Of a stretch of DNA of 64,000 nucleotides, positions 53,923-62,743 are shown piece by piece. Both the position numbers and the translations under genes were made by a program. Position 1 is the stretch's first letter; the number at the start of each line of letters is the position of its first letter. The notes below the pieces were generated by a model, which searched no databases, was not told where the DNA came from, and saw only the letters and a program-made list of their open reading frames with translations. The DNA is from Clostridium bowmanii (GTDB taxonomy: Bacteria; Bacillota; Clostridia; Clostridiales; Clostridiaceae): NCBI RefSeq assembly GCF_018861315.1, contig NZ_JAHLDL010000020.1, forward strand, positions 26,903-90,902, read 5' to 3'.

Positions 53923-54059
53923 TACAGTTTAAGCATTTTTTTCTTATATTCTGCTATGACGAAAATGATATAAAAATTTGCAAAACAAGTAGATTAAATA
54001 TAAAATATAATTAACAGCATATAATGAATTTATACTATTATATGTTAAAAAACCCATTT

Positions 54060-54227
54060 GAATATGTGGTTAATCATCACCTTCGGTGCTGAAATTAACC
54101 ACTCTAGAAGGAAATTTTTGTTATTATTTAATTTCCATTTTGCTTGGAGTATTAACACTCACTAGCTTAAATGGTTGGCCTTCCCTTCTGAAATGTGGTT
54201 AAAATAATTTAGATGGATGGTGTTATT
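54060..54227 (+). promoter_or_regulatory. Structured leader RNA upstream of yjjI (riboswitch-like)
   Basis: ATTAACCAC (54094-54102) can pair either with GTGGTTAAT (54066-54074) in a local hairpin or, with AGAAGG (54107-54112 region), to CCTTCT...GTGGTTAA (54184-54202) in a long-range stem. The enclosed part has GGAAAT/ATTTCC (54110-54115/54131-54136), CCATTT/AAATGG (54135-54140/54169-54174), GCT/AGC and GAGT/ACTC. Mutually exclusive stems suggest a switch. No known riboswitch class recognised. Confidence 0.5.
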
Positions 54228-55721
54228 ATGAACAACATTTTAGAAATTATTAAAAATGGGACCCTAACCTATGAGCAAAAGGTACTAACTCTTGCACGAG
54301 CTGCAGAAGATAGTATAGATGTTCTAAATATTAAAAAGGATACTCAAAAACTTAGGGATGAGGGAATAATATGTGATCTTTTTGAAGGTCATGCGCCTTA
54401 CAGACCCAGGTATATAGTACCTAATTATGAAAAATTCATGAAAAATGGCAGCGAATTTTTAGGACTAATGCCTCCAAAGGATATTTGGGAGGCTACAAAT
54501 AGTTTATTAATATTATATAGACATGTACCATCAATTACATCATTTCCAGTATATGTAGGGAATATTGACGATCTTTTGCAACCCTTTGTGGTTAATGAGG
54601 AAGAAGCTTTTCATGCTATAAAATTATTTCTAACACATATAGATAGAACTATAACAGATTCCTTTTGCCATGCAAATATAGGACCAAAAGATAGCAAGGC
54701 AGGAAGGTTAATATTAAGAGCAGAGAGAGAACTGAAAGACGCAATTCCTAACTTAACTTTAAAATATAGTACCGATACCCCAGATGATTTTGCCATTGAT
54801 GCAATTAACACTGCACTAATAACTGCAAAGCCAAGTTTTGCTAACCATGAAATGTTTTCTAAGGAATTTGATGGAAACTATGCTATAGCTAGTTGCTATA
54901 ATGGATTAACTATAGGTGGGGGAAGTTATACCTTATCTAGGTTGAATTTGGCGGCCCTTGCTAAAAAGGCAGACAATCAAGATGAATTTATAAATATCAT
55001 ATTGCCAGATGCAGTAGAGAAGATGGCTGGGTACATGAAGGAAAGAATTAGATTTCTAGTGGAGGAGAGCGGTTTCTTTGAAAGTAATTTCTTAGTAAAA
55101 GAAGGATTAATAGACAAAGAAAACTTCACAGGCATGTTTGGTATGTTTGGACTGGCTGAATGTGTAAATTATTTTATAGACTCTTCTAAATTAGAGAATA
55201 GATTTGGACATGGGAAAATAGCGAATGACCTAGGATATAGAATTATTGAAAAGCTAGAAGTTGAGGTTAATAAACATATTGATCCTCATTGCAGTATATC
55301 TAAAGGTAAATATTTATTACATGCACAAGTGGGTATTGATTCTGATAAAGAAGTAAGCCCAGGATGCAGGATTCCAATTGGTGATGAACCTGAGCTTCCA
55401 GAGCATATAATAGAAGCAGCTAAATTCCATAAGTTCTTCCCTTCAGGCATAGGTGATGTATTTAATTTTGATAGTACAGTTAAAAGTAATCCTGAATATG
55501 TATTAGATATTATCAAAGGTGCTTTTAAACATCAAATGAGATATTTTTCGGCTTATGCTTCGGACTCAGATGTAATAAGGATTACTGGTTATCTTGTTAA
55601 AAGATCCGAAATGGAAAAATTACAAAAGGGGCAGCAAGTACTGCAAGATACAGTAGCACTAGGACTCGGGGCAGTTCTGAACCAAAAGGTATTAGAGAGA
55701 AAGATAAGAAGAAATGATTAA
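54228..55721 (+). CDS. yjjI: YjjI family glycine radical enzyme
   Basis: A 497-residue glycyl-radical enzyme of the YjjI (DUF3029) type. The C-terminal glycyl loop reads RITGYLVK (about residue 465), and a candidate active-site Cys lies in IASCYNGLTIGGGSYTLSR. The reaction catalysed by this family is not established. It overlaps its own activase gene by 8 bp. ATG 54228 is preferred (GGATGGTG upstream) over ATG 54213, which lacks a site. A structured leader precedes it. Confidence 0.9.
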   Translation: MNNILEIIKNGTLTYEQKVLTLARAAEDSIDVLNIKKDTQKLRDEGIICDLFEGHAPYRPRYIVPNYEKFMKNGSEFLGLMPPKDIWEATNSLLILYRHVPSITSFPVYVGNIDDLLQPFVVNEEEAFHAIKLFLTHIDRTITDSFCHANIGPKDSKAGRLILRAERELKDAIPNLTLKYSTDTPDDFAIDAINTALITAKPSFANHEMFSKEFDGNYAIASCYNGLTIGGGSYTLSRLNLAALAKKADNQDEFINIILPDAVEKMAGYMKERIRFLVEESGFFESNFLVKEGLIDKENFTGMFGMFGLAECVNYFIDSSKLENRFGHGKIANDLGYRIIEKLEVEVNKHIDPHCSISKGKYLLHAQVGIDSDKEVSPGCRIPIGDEPELPEHIIEAAKFHKFFPSGIGDVFNFDSTVKSNPEYVLDIIKGAFKHQMRYFSAYASDSDVIRITGYLVKRSEMEKLQKGQQVLQDTVALGLGAVLNQKVLERKIRRND

Positions 55722-56550
55722 GGGACTAGTTAACCGAATAATTCCCTTTAGCTCTGTGGATGGACCAGGAAATAGGACAGCTATATTTTTAGAGGGGTGT
55801 AATTTTAACTGCTCTTACTGTCATAATCCAGAGACTATAAATATTTGTAATAGTTGCGGAGAATGTGTGAGTGCTTGCCATTACAGTGCACTAGAATTTA
55901 AGGCCTCAGACGTAGTATGGGATAAAACAGCCTGCACTAGATGTGATGAGTGTATAAAGATTTGCAAAGGGGATAGTTCTCCTAAAGCAGAAAGAATGAC
56001 TGCGTGCGAAGTTGTAGGAGAAATAGAAAAGAATAAATCTTTCATTTCTGGAATTACAGTTTCGGGCGGGGAGTGTACCCTACAAATTGAGTTTTTAATA
56101 CAGCTTTTTACAGAAGTTAAAAAGCTGGGTCTAACATGTTTTGTGGATACCAATGGTTCTGTGCCACTATGGGAACATAAGGAACTAGTGGATGTTACGG
56201 ATATGGCCATGGTAGATATAAAGTCCTATAATAATGAAGAGCATAAGGGACTTACGGGTATGGAGAATACTACTGTCCTAAAAAATGCAAAATATTTAGC
56301 AGAGTTAAATAAAATCTATGAAATTAGAACAGTTATTGTACCAGAAATTCTAGATAATTATAATAATGTAGATAATATCAGCAAATTTATTGCAAGCTTA
56401 AATCCCAATATAAGATACAAACTTATAAAATATAGGCAGGTCGGTGTGAGGAGAGGTAAGATAAATAGCTACACACCTAATGATGAAATTATGAAGAAAC
56501 TCAGTTGTATAGCTGAGCAAAATGGTTGTAAAAATGTAGTTATAGTATAG
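55714..56550 (+). CDS. yjjW: YjjW family glycine radical enzyme activase
   Basis: A radical-SAM enzyme that installs the glycyl radical on YjjI. The N-terminal CNFNCSYCHNPE gives the CxxxCxxC cluster site, followed by an inserted ferredoxin-like segment with two cysteine sets (CNSCGECVSAC, CTRCDECIKIC), then TVSGGECTLQ (SAM-binding GGE). It overlaps yjjI by 8 bp, so the two are translationally coupled. Confidence 0.94.
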   Translation: MIKGLVNRIIPFSSVDGPGNRTAIFLEGCNFNCSYCHNPETINICNSCGECVSACHYSALEFKASDVVWDKTACTRCDECIKICKGDSSPKAERMTACEVVGEIEKNKSFISGITVSGGECTLQIEFLIQLFTEVKKLGLTCFVDTNGSVPLWEHKELVDVTDMAMVDIKSYNNEEHKGLTGMENTTVLKNAKYLAELNKIYEIRTVIVPEILDNYNNVDNISKFIASLNPNIRYKLIKYRQVGVRRGKINSYTPNDEIMKKLSCIAEQNGCKNVVIV

Positions 56551-56660
56551 TTTTTAGCTTGTAGAAATTTTCTGAATTATATGATAATATAGTTATAATA
56601 TTTATCTGCTAATGTAAGTTAGTAGGATTAAAATTTATAAAATGAAAGAAGGGTAATTTA

Positions 56661-58460
56661 GTGAGCGAGGTTAAAAGACTTAAGACAAGAGATGAAATCA
56701 ATAGTACTTATAAGTGGAAAGTTGATAAGATGTATGTGAGTTCTGCGGCCTGGGAAGAAGATTTTGAAATATTAAAATCTAAAGCTCCAAAGATGCAAAT
56801 ATTTTCAGGAAAATTAGGTCGGGCTGAGGATTTATTAGCATTTTTAGAAAGCAATGTAGAGATTGAAAGGCTTTTAGACAGATTACTTGTATATGCTCAT
56901 TTAAGAGCGGATGAAGATACTGCTAAGGCTGAGTTTCAAGTTCTTAAAAATAAGATTGATTCTTATGGCGCAGAAGTTTCTAGTATTACAGCATTTTTTG
57001 TTCCTGAATTGTTATCATTACCAGCGGGAGCTGTAGATGAGGCAATTAAAAAACTTCCAGCACTTGAACTATATGAATTCTATTTGAGTGATATTTTAGA
57101 TCAAAAGCCACATATTTTAAGTGTCGAAGGTGAAAAGCTCATGGCTTCTGTTAGCGATTGCTTAAATGCCCCGGGAAATATATTTGGAATGCTTACAAAT
57201 GCAGACATGGTATTTCCGAGTATAAAAGATGAAAGTGGTAATGAGACCCAATTAACAGAAGGAAATTATAGTACTTTTATAAAATCTAAAGATAGAAGAG
57301 TAAGAAAAGATGCCTTTGATACGTTATTTAAAGTCTATGGCGGATTTAAAAATACATTAACAACATCTTTAACATCTTCCATTAAGAATTTTGTATTTAA
57401 TGCAAAAACAAGAAATTATACCTGCGCATTAGAAAGTTCTTTAAAGCCAAATAATATTCCATTAGAGGTCTATGATAATGTGGTGGATACTATAAATAAT
57501 AATTTATCTTCTCTTCACAAATATATAAGCCTTAAAAAGAAATTATTAGGGCTTGATGAAATTCATATGTATGATTTGTATGTGCCAATAGTTGATGTAG
57601 AAGTAGATCATATTGAGTATGCAGATGCCGTTAAACTAGCACTCGAGGGTATTAAACCGCTAGGGCAAGAGTATTTAGATGTATTCAAAAAAGGAATTAG
57701 TGATGGTTGGGTAGATGTATTTGAAAATAAGGGCAAACGTACAGGGGCATATTCCTGGGGTTGCTATGATAGTATGCCATATGTGCTTTTAAATTATAAT
57801 TATCAATTGAATGATGTTTCTACACTTGCTCATGAAATGGGTCACTCTATTCATTCTTATTATTCAAGGAAGAATCAACCATATATATACTCTGAATATG
57901 AATTATTCTGTGCAGAAGTAGCATCAATAACTAATGAATGTTTATTAATAGATTATTTAATTAAAAATGAGAAGGATAAGAAGAAAAGATTATTCTTAAT
58001 AAATCAGCAATTAGAAGGAATAAGAACTACAGTATTTAGACAATGCATGTTTGCAGAGTTTGAAAAAATAACACATGAAAGTATTGAAGGTGGCAATCCA
58101 TTATCTCCAGAGGATTTATGTAAAATTTATCATGATTTAAACGTAAAATATTTTGGAGCAGAAATGGTGGTAGATGAAGGCATAGATATGGAATGGTCGA
58201 GAATTCCTCATTTTTACAATGATTTCTATGTGTATCAATATACCACAGGCTTTGCAGCAGCTAATTCTTTCAGTAAAATGATAGTTGAACAAGGTGAAAG
58301 TGCTGTAGAAAGATATAAGGGATTCTTAAAAAGTGGTGGAAGTGACTATCCAATAAATATACTTAAAAAGGCTGGAGTAGATATGTCCACTCCAAAACCT
58401 TTAGAGGATACTATAAGAAGATTTGATGAATTGTTGGTGATGCTTGAAAAAGAGATGTAA
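56661..58460 (+). CDS. pepF: Oligoendopeptidase F (M3 family)
   Basis: A 599-residue zinc peptidase that cleaves short peptides in the cytosol. The catalytic HEMGH lies in STLAHEMGHSIHSYY (about residue 393), with the third ligand Glu in YELFCAEVASITNE. PepF N-terminal and M3 domains are both complete. GTG start with GAAGGG upstream. Single gene. Confidence 0.96.
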   Translation: MSEVKRLKTRDEINSTYKWKVDKMYVSSAAWEEDFEILKSKAPKMQIFSGKLGRAEDLLAFLESNVEIERLLDRLLVYAHLRADEDTAKAEFQVLKNKIDSYGAEVSSITAFFVPELLSLPAGAVDEAIKKLPALELYEFYLSDILDQKPHILSVEGEKLMASVSDCLNAPGNIFGMLTNADMVFPSIKDESGNETQLTEGNYSTFIKSKDRRVRKDAFDTLFKVYGGFKNTLTTSLTSSIKNFVFNAKTRNYTCALESSLKPNNIPLEVYDNVVDTINNNLSSLHKYISLKKKLLGLDEIHMYDLYVPIVDVEVDHIEYADAVKLALEGIKPLGQEYLDVFKKGISDGWVDVFENKGKRTGAYSWGCYDSMPYVLLNYNYQLNDVSTLAHEMGHSIHSYYSRKNQPYIYSEYELFCAEVASITNECLLIDYLIKNEKDKKKRLFLINQQLEGIRTTVFRQCMFAEFEKITHESIEGGNPLSPEDLCKIYHDLNVKYFGAEMVVDEGIDMEWSRIPHFYNDFYVYQYTTGFAAANSFSKMIVEQGESAVERYKGFLKSGGSDYPINILKKAGVDMSTPKPLEDTIRRFDELLVMLEKEM

Positions 58461-58478
58461 TAGAGTGTGGAGTTCTCC

Positions 58479-58550
58479 TACGTGCCTTGCAAAAGAGCTT
58501 GAAACTGGAAATTGCATTAAGAAATTCTTGTCTTTTGCTAATATAAAATC
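58479..58550 (+). repeat. Repeat family 2, half copy
   Basis: CGTGCCTTGCAAA, GAAATTGCATTAA, AAATTCTT-TCTTTTGC and AATAT-AAAT follow the left arm of the repeat at 18244-18443 in the same order; the right arm is missing, replaced by a terminator. Confidence 0.75.
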
Positions 58551-58552
58551 AC

Positions 58553-58583
58553 AAAAACACAGGTGTAAAAAACCTGTGTTTTT
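58553..58583 (+). terminator. Intrinsic terminator after pepF
   Basis: A perfect 12-bp stem (58553-58564 with 58572-58583) ending in a T-run. Confidence 0.88.
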
Positions 58584-58715
58584 TGCGTCTTCTCAATTGA
58601 ATTATATTTAACATTCATGTTACATATATTGTATATTATACAAATAAATATAAGATGAATAACAGATGGATTAATGATTTTAGATGATGGAGATAAAAAA
58701 AGGGGAGTGATTTAA

Positions 58716-59024
58716 ATTAAAATTATACTCACTATTTTAATAGGTATAACGTTTTTGATATGCATTATAATACTACAAGTATTTTTGTCAAAACGATACA
58801 ATAAGTGGCTCGGTTTAATATTGCCAATTATTAATGGTCTCTTTTCCATTAGGCTAGTTTTAGATATGAACTTTAATGGGGAGGAATCAACTATAGAAAT
58901 TATAATGCAAACTGTTTTGACATTTTTATCATGGAATATTTTAACAGGATATTTAATGGACATATATTTTACTTGCCGTGAAAAATTAGAAAAGAAAATG
59001 AATATTAAAGATTTACACTACTAA
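58716..59024 (+). CDS. Small membrane protein (102 aa), apparent ATT start
   Basis: The frame begins with ATT-AAA-ATT after an in-frame TAA (58713), with AGGGGAGTG 6 nt before the ATT. Read with initiator Met it gives MKIILTILIGITFLICIIIL, a typical basic/hydrophobic N-terminal membrane segment; two further hydrophobic stretches and a charged tail follow. The alternative TTG at 58755 has no ribosome site and would cut the first helix. No family recognised. Confidence 0.6.
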   Translation: MKIILTILIGITFLICIIILQVFLSKRYNKWLGLILPIINGLFSIRLVLDMNFNGEESTIEIIMQTVLTFLSWNILTGYLMDIYFTCREKLEKKMNIKDLHY

Positions 59025-59112
59025 CATTGATTATGTTTTTTTTGTTAAACAAATAAACTATAAATATTTAAACACATATAATTTACTCAAAATAAAATTA
59101 GGAGGTTAAAAT

Positions 59113-59256
59113 ATGGCGATAATGTTAAGTTAAGTCTACTTAATATTCTTAATAACTGTTTCAGGATTGGGTATATACGCAACTGTTTTACTTATTACCG
59201 CTTTAAAAATATATATTAAAAAAAACTCATTATATAGTAGGTTTTTCTTATATTGA
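59113..59256 (+). pseudogene. Small membrane protein gene broken by an in-frame stop
   Basis: A strong ribosome site (AGGAGG) precedes ATG 59113. After six codons (MAIMLS) a TAA (59131-59133) interrupts the frame, which then continues open for 40 codons as VYLIFLITVSGLGIYATVLL plus a basic tail, a clear membrane-protein pattern, to TGA 59254. A single-base change from a tyrosine codon would explain it. A short leader peptide or recoding are less likely alternatives. Confidence 0.6.
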
Positions 59257-59314
59257 AGCTTGCACAAAGTATTCTTTGTCTTATCCGAGGAATACACAGT
59301 ATTAATAATGCGAT

Positions 59315-59356
59315 AAAAACCGACTTATCTAGAAATTTCTAGACAAGTCGGTTTTT
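59315..59356. terminator. Bidirectional intrinsic terminator
   Basis: A near-perfect stem AAAAACCGACTT-TCTAGAAA with its complement, ending in T5, between the broken small gene and the permease gene. Confidence 0.88.
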
Positions 59357-59394
59357 ATATGTATTTTATTAATATAATTTATCTCAGTTAGACC

Positions 59395-59512
59395 GCGCTA
59401 AGAAACGTATATATTATGTAAATTGGGTAAGGGTCAAGCTAATATAACATTTAGAAATTTTCATTTGATAACAAATGTTTTTATGCATTAATAGTAATAT
59501 ATACTTTTCTGC
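59395..59512. repeat. Degenerate remnant of palindromic repeat family 1
   Basis: CGTATATATTATGTAAATT at the left and ATGCATTAATAGTAATATATACTTTT at the right resemble the two ends of family 1 copies in inverted arrangement, but the interior is not alignable by eye. Confidence 0.4.
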
Positions 59513-59515
59513 TTT

Positions 59516-60853
59516 TTATTTATTTTTCTTAATATACCAATAAACAGGAAGTCCTATTAAGGTTATTACAAGTCCTATAACGGCATTTGAAGTGTCAGTC
59601 ATAAGTGTACTTATTAGGATATATATACCTCCGATAACTCCAACAAGTGGAACTACAGGATAAAATGGCACTTTATAAGGTCTTTCTAAATCTTTATGTT
59701 TTGTTCTTAATATAAAGATACCAGCTACTGCCATTGTGAAGAAAATCCATAAAACAAAGATAACTAGATCAGTTAAAGTATCAAAGGAACCACTGAATAC
59801 ATATAAGCAGGCAAGTCCTACCTCGAAAACAAAAGCATTTAATGGAGTTCGATATTTTGGATGTACTTTTCCTAAAAATTTATTAAAAGGTAAAAGTTTA
59901 TCTTGAGCCATTGCAAAAGGTATTCTAACTCCTGTCATTAGGTAGCCATTTAATGTCCCGAAAATTGAAATTAATATAATAGCGGTAATAATTAATGAAC
60001 CAGATTTTCCAAATAAAACTGTTGCAACATCAGAGGCTACTTTATTAGAACTTATAACTTTTGTTATAGGAACTACGTTTATAATTGCCAAATTAAATAA
60101 AACATATACTGTTATAATAACAATTATTCCGAAAATTATAGACTTTGGTATGTCTTTTTTAGGATTTTTAAGTTCGCCTGCTATATTACCAACGCCCACC
60201 CAGCCATCATAAGCCCAAAGTGTTCCAAGCATAGCTGCTCCAAACCCAGCGCCGGTTGCTGCAGTTCCTACTGGTAGAGAAAAACTGTGAGCAGTTCCTT
60301 TTATAAGTCCTAAAGCGATAATACCAAAAATCGGAATTAATTTTGCAATCGTTGCAACAAACTGAATTTTAGCACTAAGTTTTGTTGATAATACGTTTGC
60401 AATGGTAATAACAAACAGCATTAATATTGCAAATAGTTTTTGCGCAGTTGCACTCATAGGTACAAAATTAGTGGCTTGAGTTGCCAGGACTATTGCTAAG
60501 GCAGCTGCAGCACCTGGTACATAAATAACTGTTTGTACCCAACCAAATAAAAAAGCTGATTTTTCTCCATAAAGTTCTTTAAGATATATAAATATACCTC
60601 CAGTTTTGGGAATAGCTGCTGCTATTTCAGCTATAGTAAGCCCAGAAGCCATAGTTATAACACCACCTGCTATCCAAGCAAGTATTCCCAAGGTTGGAGA
60701 TCCTGCGTTTCTAAAGACAATGGAAGGTTTAAAGAAAATTCCGGATCCTATAACCATACCTATAACTAGGGTAATGGCTTCGCGTAAACCGATTTCTTTT
60801 CTTAGTATTTTTGGTGAATTATTGATAGAATTTAAGTCTTTTAATGTTTCCAA
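59516..60853 (-). CDS. APC superfamily amino acid permease (LAT/SteT-like)
   Basis: A 445-residue permease with twelve hydrophobic segments. The first helix carries the APC signature VIGMVIGSGIFFKPS (unwound GSG substrate site), followed by AGGVITMASGLTIAEIAAAIPKTGG. It resembles Ser/Thr-type exchangers. Its mRNA leader contains a tandem glycine riboswitch with a terminator, which suggests that glycine or a related amino acid is the substrate. TTG start with GAAAGGATG upstream. Confidence 0.9.
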   Translation of the reverse strand: METLKDLNSINNSPKILRKEIGLREAITLVIGMVIGSGIFFKPSIVFRNAGSPTLGILAWIAGGVITMASGLTIAEIAAAIPKTGGIFIYLKELYGEKSAFLFGWVQTVIYVPGAAAALAIVLATQATNFVPMSATAQKLFAILMLFVITIANVLSTKLSAKIQFVATIAKLIPIFGIIALGLIKGTAHSFSLPVGTAATGAGFGAAMLGTLWAYDGWVGVGNIAGELKNPKKDIPKSIIFGIIVIITVYVLFNLAIINVVPITKVISSNKVASDVATVLFGKSGSLIITAIILISIFGTLNGYLMTGVRIPFAMAQDKLLPFNKFLGKVHPKYRTPLNAFVFEVGLACLYVFSGSFDTLTDLVIFVLWIFFTMAVAGIFILRTKHKDLERPYKVPFYPVVPLVGVIGGIYILISTLMTDTSNAVIGLVITLIGLPVYWYIKKNK

Positions 60854-60975
60854 AATAAATCATCCTTTCTTTTGTTAGCTTTGAAATAATAGAAAATTGG
60901 TATTAATTAAAGACTTCAGAAGTTTATTAATTATGGGGTAGCATGATTTTCTTCAAAAAAGTCATTTAAATATAT

Positions 60976-61025
60976 AAAAACAGGGAGCAAAATGGCAACA
61001 AAAACACTGCCTTTTTACTCCCTGT
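60976..61025 (-). terminator. Riboswitch-controlled terminator
   Basis: On the minus strand ACAGGGAG (61025-61018) pairs with CTCCCTGT (60988-60981 region) around an inner GGCA/TGCC, followed by U5. Its first arm contains the last conserved bases of the second glycine aptamer. Confidence 0.85.
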
Positions 61026-61200
61026 CCTTTTATCTGAAAGTTTCCTTAGATTATAATCTAAGTTGCTCCGTTGATGCCACATTTAAGTGTTCTCTCCAGG
61101 GGTATGTCAAATTATTGTATGAAACCTGAAAGTTTCGAGAAAAATCATAAGCATAGATTTTCCTCTTTCTTCTACGGTTATCCAATATGGATATCTCCAA
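61018..61200 (-). promoter_or_regulatory. Tandem glycine riboswitch
   Basis: Two aptamers in series on the minus strand. Aptamer 1: TTGGAGA, short hairpin, ACCGTAGAAGAAA, hairpin, AAACTTTCAGG, linker, TTTGACA. Aptamer 2: CTGGAGAG, hairpin, GCATCAACGGAGCAA, hairpin, AAACTTTCAGATAAAAGGACAG. These follow the glycine riboswitch consensus in order and spacing. Because the 3' end of aptamer 2 overlaps the terminator arm, glycine binding should favour read-through (on-switch). Confidence 0.9.
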
Positions 61201-61738
61201 TAATTATCATCCATTAAATATAAAATTAATTATTTCTATATTATTTTAATAGCAAATTTAAATTTAGTCAACAAGATTTATTTAGAATATTTTACTAAAA
61301 AAAGGAATGAATTTGTTTATTGGATTTAAAGTTTAAATTTGTAATATAGGAATTTAAGATATTTAAAACAAACATGGAAACATAAACATACATGCATGTA
61401 AACATAAACATACATGGGGACGGTTAACAACTAATATGATTATCAATAGATGTAGATGTGTGTATGTAACTAGATGGGGACGGTTAACAACTAATGATTT
61501 TAATAATGATTTTAATATATCATATAAATAAGAATTATTATTTGCCCATAGATATCCATTGCTATTAAATATATAATATAAGATAGAAATACTAACTAAT
61601 ATCTTGTTAAAAGTTAGTGAATCATTTTAGTATATATTATTTGAAAATACATTAACTAGTTATAAAGATTAATATTTATTATTGTGAATGAAACAAAGAT
61701 AGTGTTTACACTATCTTTGAATAAATGGAGGAATGAAA
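61201..61738. other. Intergenic region permease/surE
   Basis: No gene is seen. It contains two GGGGACGGTTAACAACTAAT motifs in the same orientation (61416 and 61476), a short direct repeat AAACATAAACATACATG (61380-61414) and a palindrome before surE. Confidence 0.5.
61694..61719. promoter_or_regulatory. 26-bp perfect palindrome before surE
   Basis: CAAAGATAGTGT and ACACTATCTTTG are 12-bp arms with a TT centre, 20 bp before the surE start and just ahead of its ribosome site. It may be an operator, or a hairpin affecting translation; there is no T-run after it. Confidence 0.5.
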
Positions 61739-62491
61739 ATGAGATTGTTGATTACCAATGACGATGGTATAAATGCAAAGGGGATATATGCACTAGCGAA
61801 AGAATTAGAAAAGTATCATGAAGTGATTATCGTAGCACCAGATAATGAAAGAAGTGCCTGTGGGCATTCAATAACTCTTTCTAGGCCACTTATTGTGAGA
61901 AAAGTTGCTCTAGAAGGATTAAAATCAATAGCTTTTAGTGTGGATGGAACACCGGCGGATTGTGTGAAAATAGCAATTAACAAGCTTATTGATGGTAAAA
62001 TAGATATGGTAATATCAGGAATAAATAAAGGTTTGAATTTGGGTACGGATGTTCTATATTCTGGTACGGTTTCTGCAGCTATTGAAGCATCTATTTATAA
62101 AGTACCATCTATGGCGATTTCTATGCAGGTTAATAAAAAAATTGAAAATTATGAAATGGCATCAAAGTATGCTGGAGAAATACTTCTTATGGCTAAGAAA
62201 AATAACGTAAAGAATGATATGGTGTTAAATGTAAATGTTCCACTTCTAAAGGGAAATGAAATAAAAGGAATTAAAGTTTGTAAAATTGGAAGTAGATTGT
62301 ATAACAACTGTTATATAGAAACTATTGGAGAAAATGGTGAAACGCAGTATGAAATAAAGGGTGAATTAAAAGATGTTCATGAGGAGGATTCCGACACGTT
62401 ATATTTTAAAGAAGGTTATGTAACTGTAACACCACTTCATTATGATTTAACTAATTTTAATATCTTAAATGATGTAAGTAAATGGTTTTAA
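61739..62491 (+). CDS. surE: 5'/3'-nucleotidase SurE
   Basis: A metal-dependent nucleotidase acting on nucleoside monophosphates, linked to stationary-phase survival. The start MRLLITNDDGINAKG carries the metal-binding DD pair, then VVAPDNERSACGHSIT and VISGINKGLNLGTDVLYSGTVSAA. 250 residues is typical. ATG 61739 is preferred to ATG 61733 because GGAGG is 8 nt upstream. Terminator follows. Confidence 0.96.
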   Translation: MRLLITNDDGINAKGIYALAKELEKYHEVIIVAPDNERSACGHSITLSRPLIVRKVALEGLKSIAFSVDGTPADCVKIAINKLIDGKIDMVISGINKGLNLGTDVLYSGTVSAAIEASIYKVPSMAISMQVNKKIENYEMASKYAGEILLMAKKNNVKNDMVLNVNVPLLKGNEIKGIKVCKIGSRLYNNCYIETIGENGETQYEIKGELKDVHEEDSDTLYFKEGYVTVTPLHYDLTNFNILNDVSKWF

Positions 62492-62510
62492 TTTTATAAA
62501 TATGTAATTT

Positions 62511-62542
62511 AGACTGTTGTTAAAATGTCAGCAGTCTTTTTT
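62511..62542 (+). terminator. Intrinsic terminator after surE
   Basis: A 9-bp stem AGACTGTTG/CAGCAGTCT (62511-62519 with 62529-62537, one G-U pair) followed by T-run. Confidence 0.85.
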
Positions 62543-62743
62543 GTAAATAAATATGCATAAGATAAAGAAATTTTTGAATACAGTGGAAGATAATTTGCTA
62601 TATACTTTCAAATTATGTTATTATTGTATTGAAATTAACAAAGGTTTACATATGAAGTAAATTATTGATTGAATGGTTATATTTTTATTTAAGTAGCTTA
62701 TGTTTTGCAAGAAAATTAAACTAAATATTGGGGGGCAAATAAA

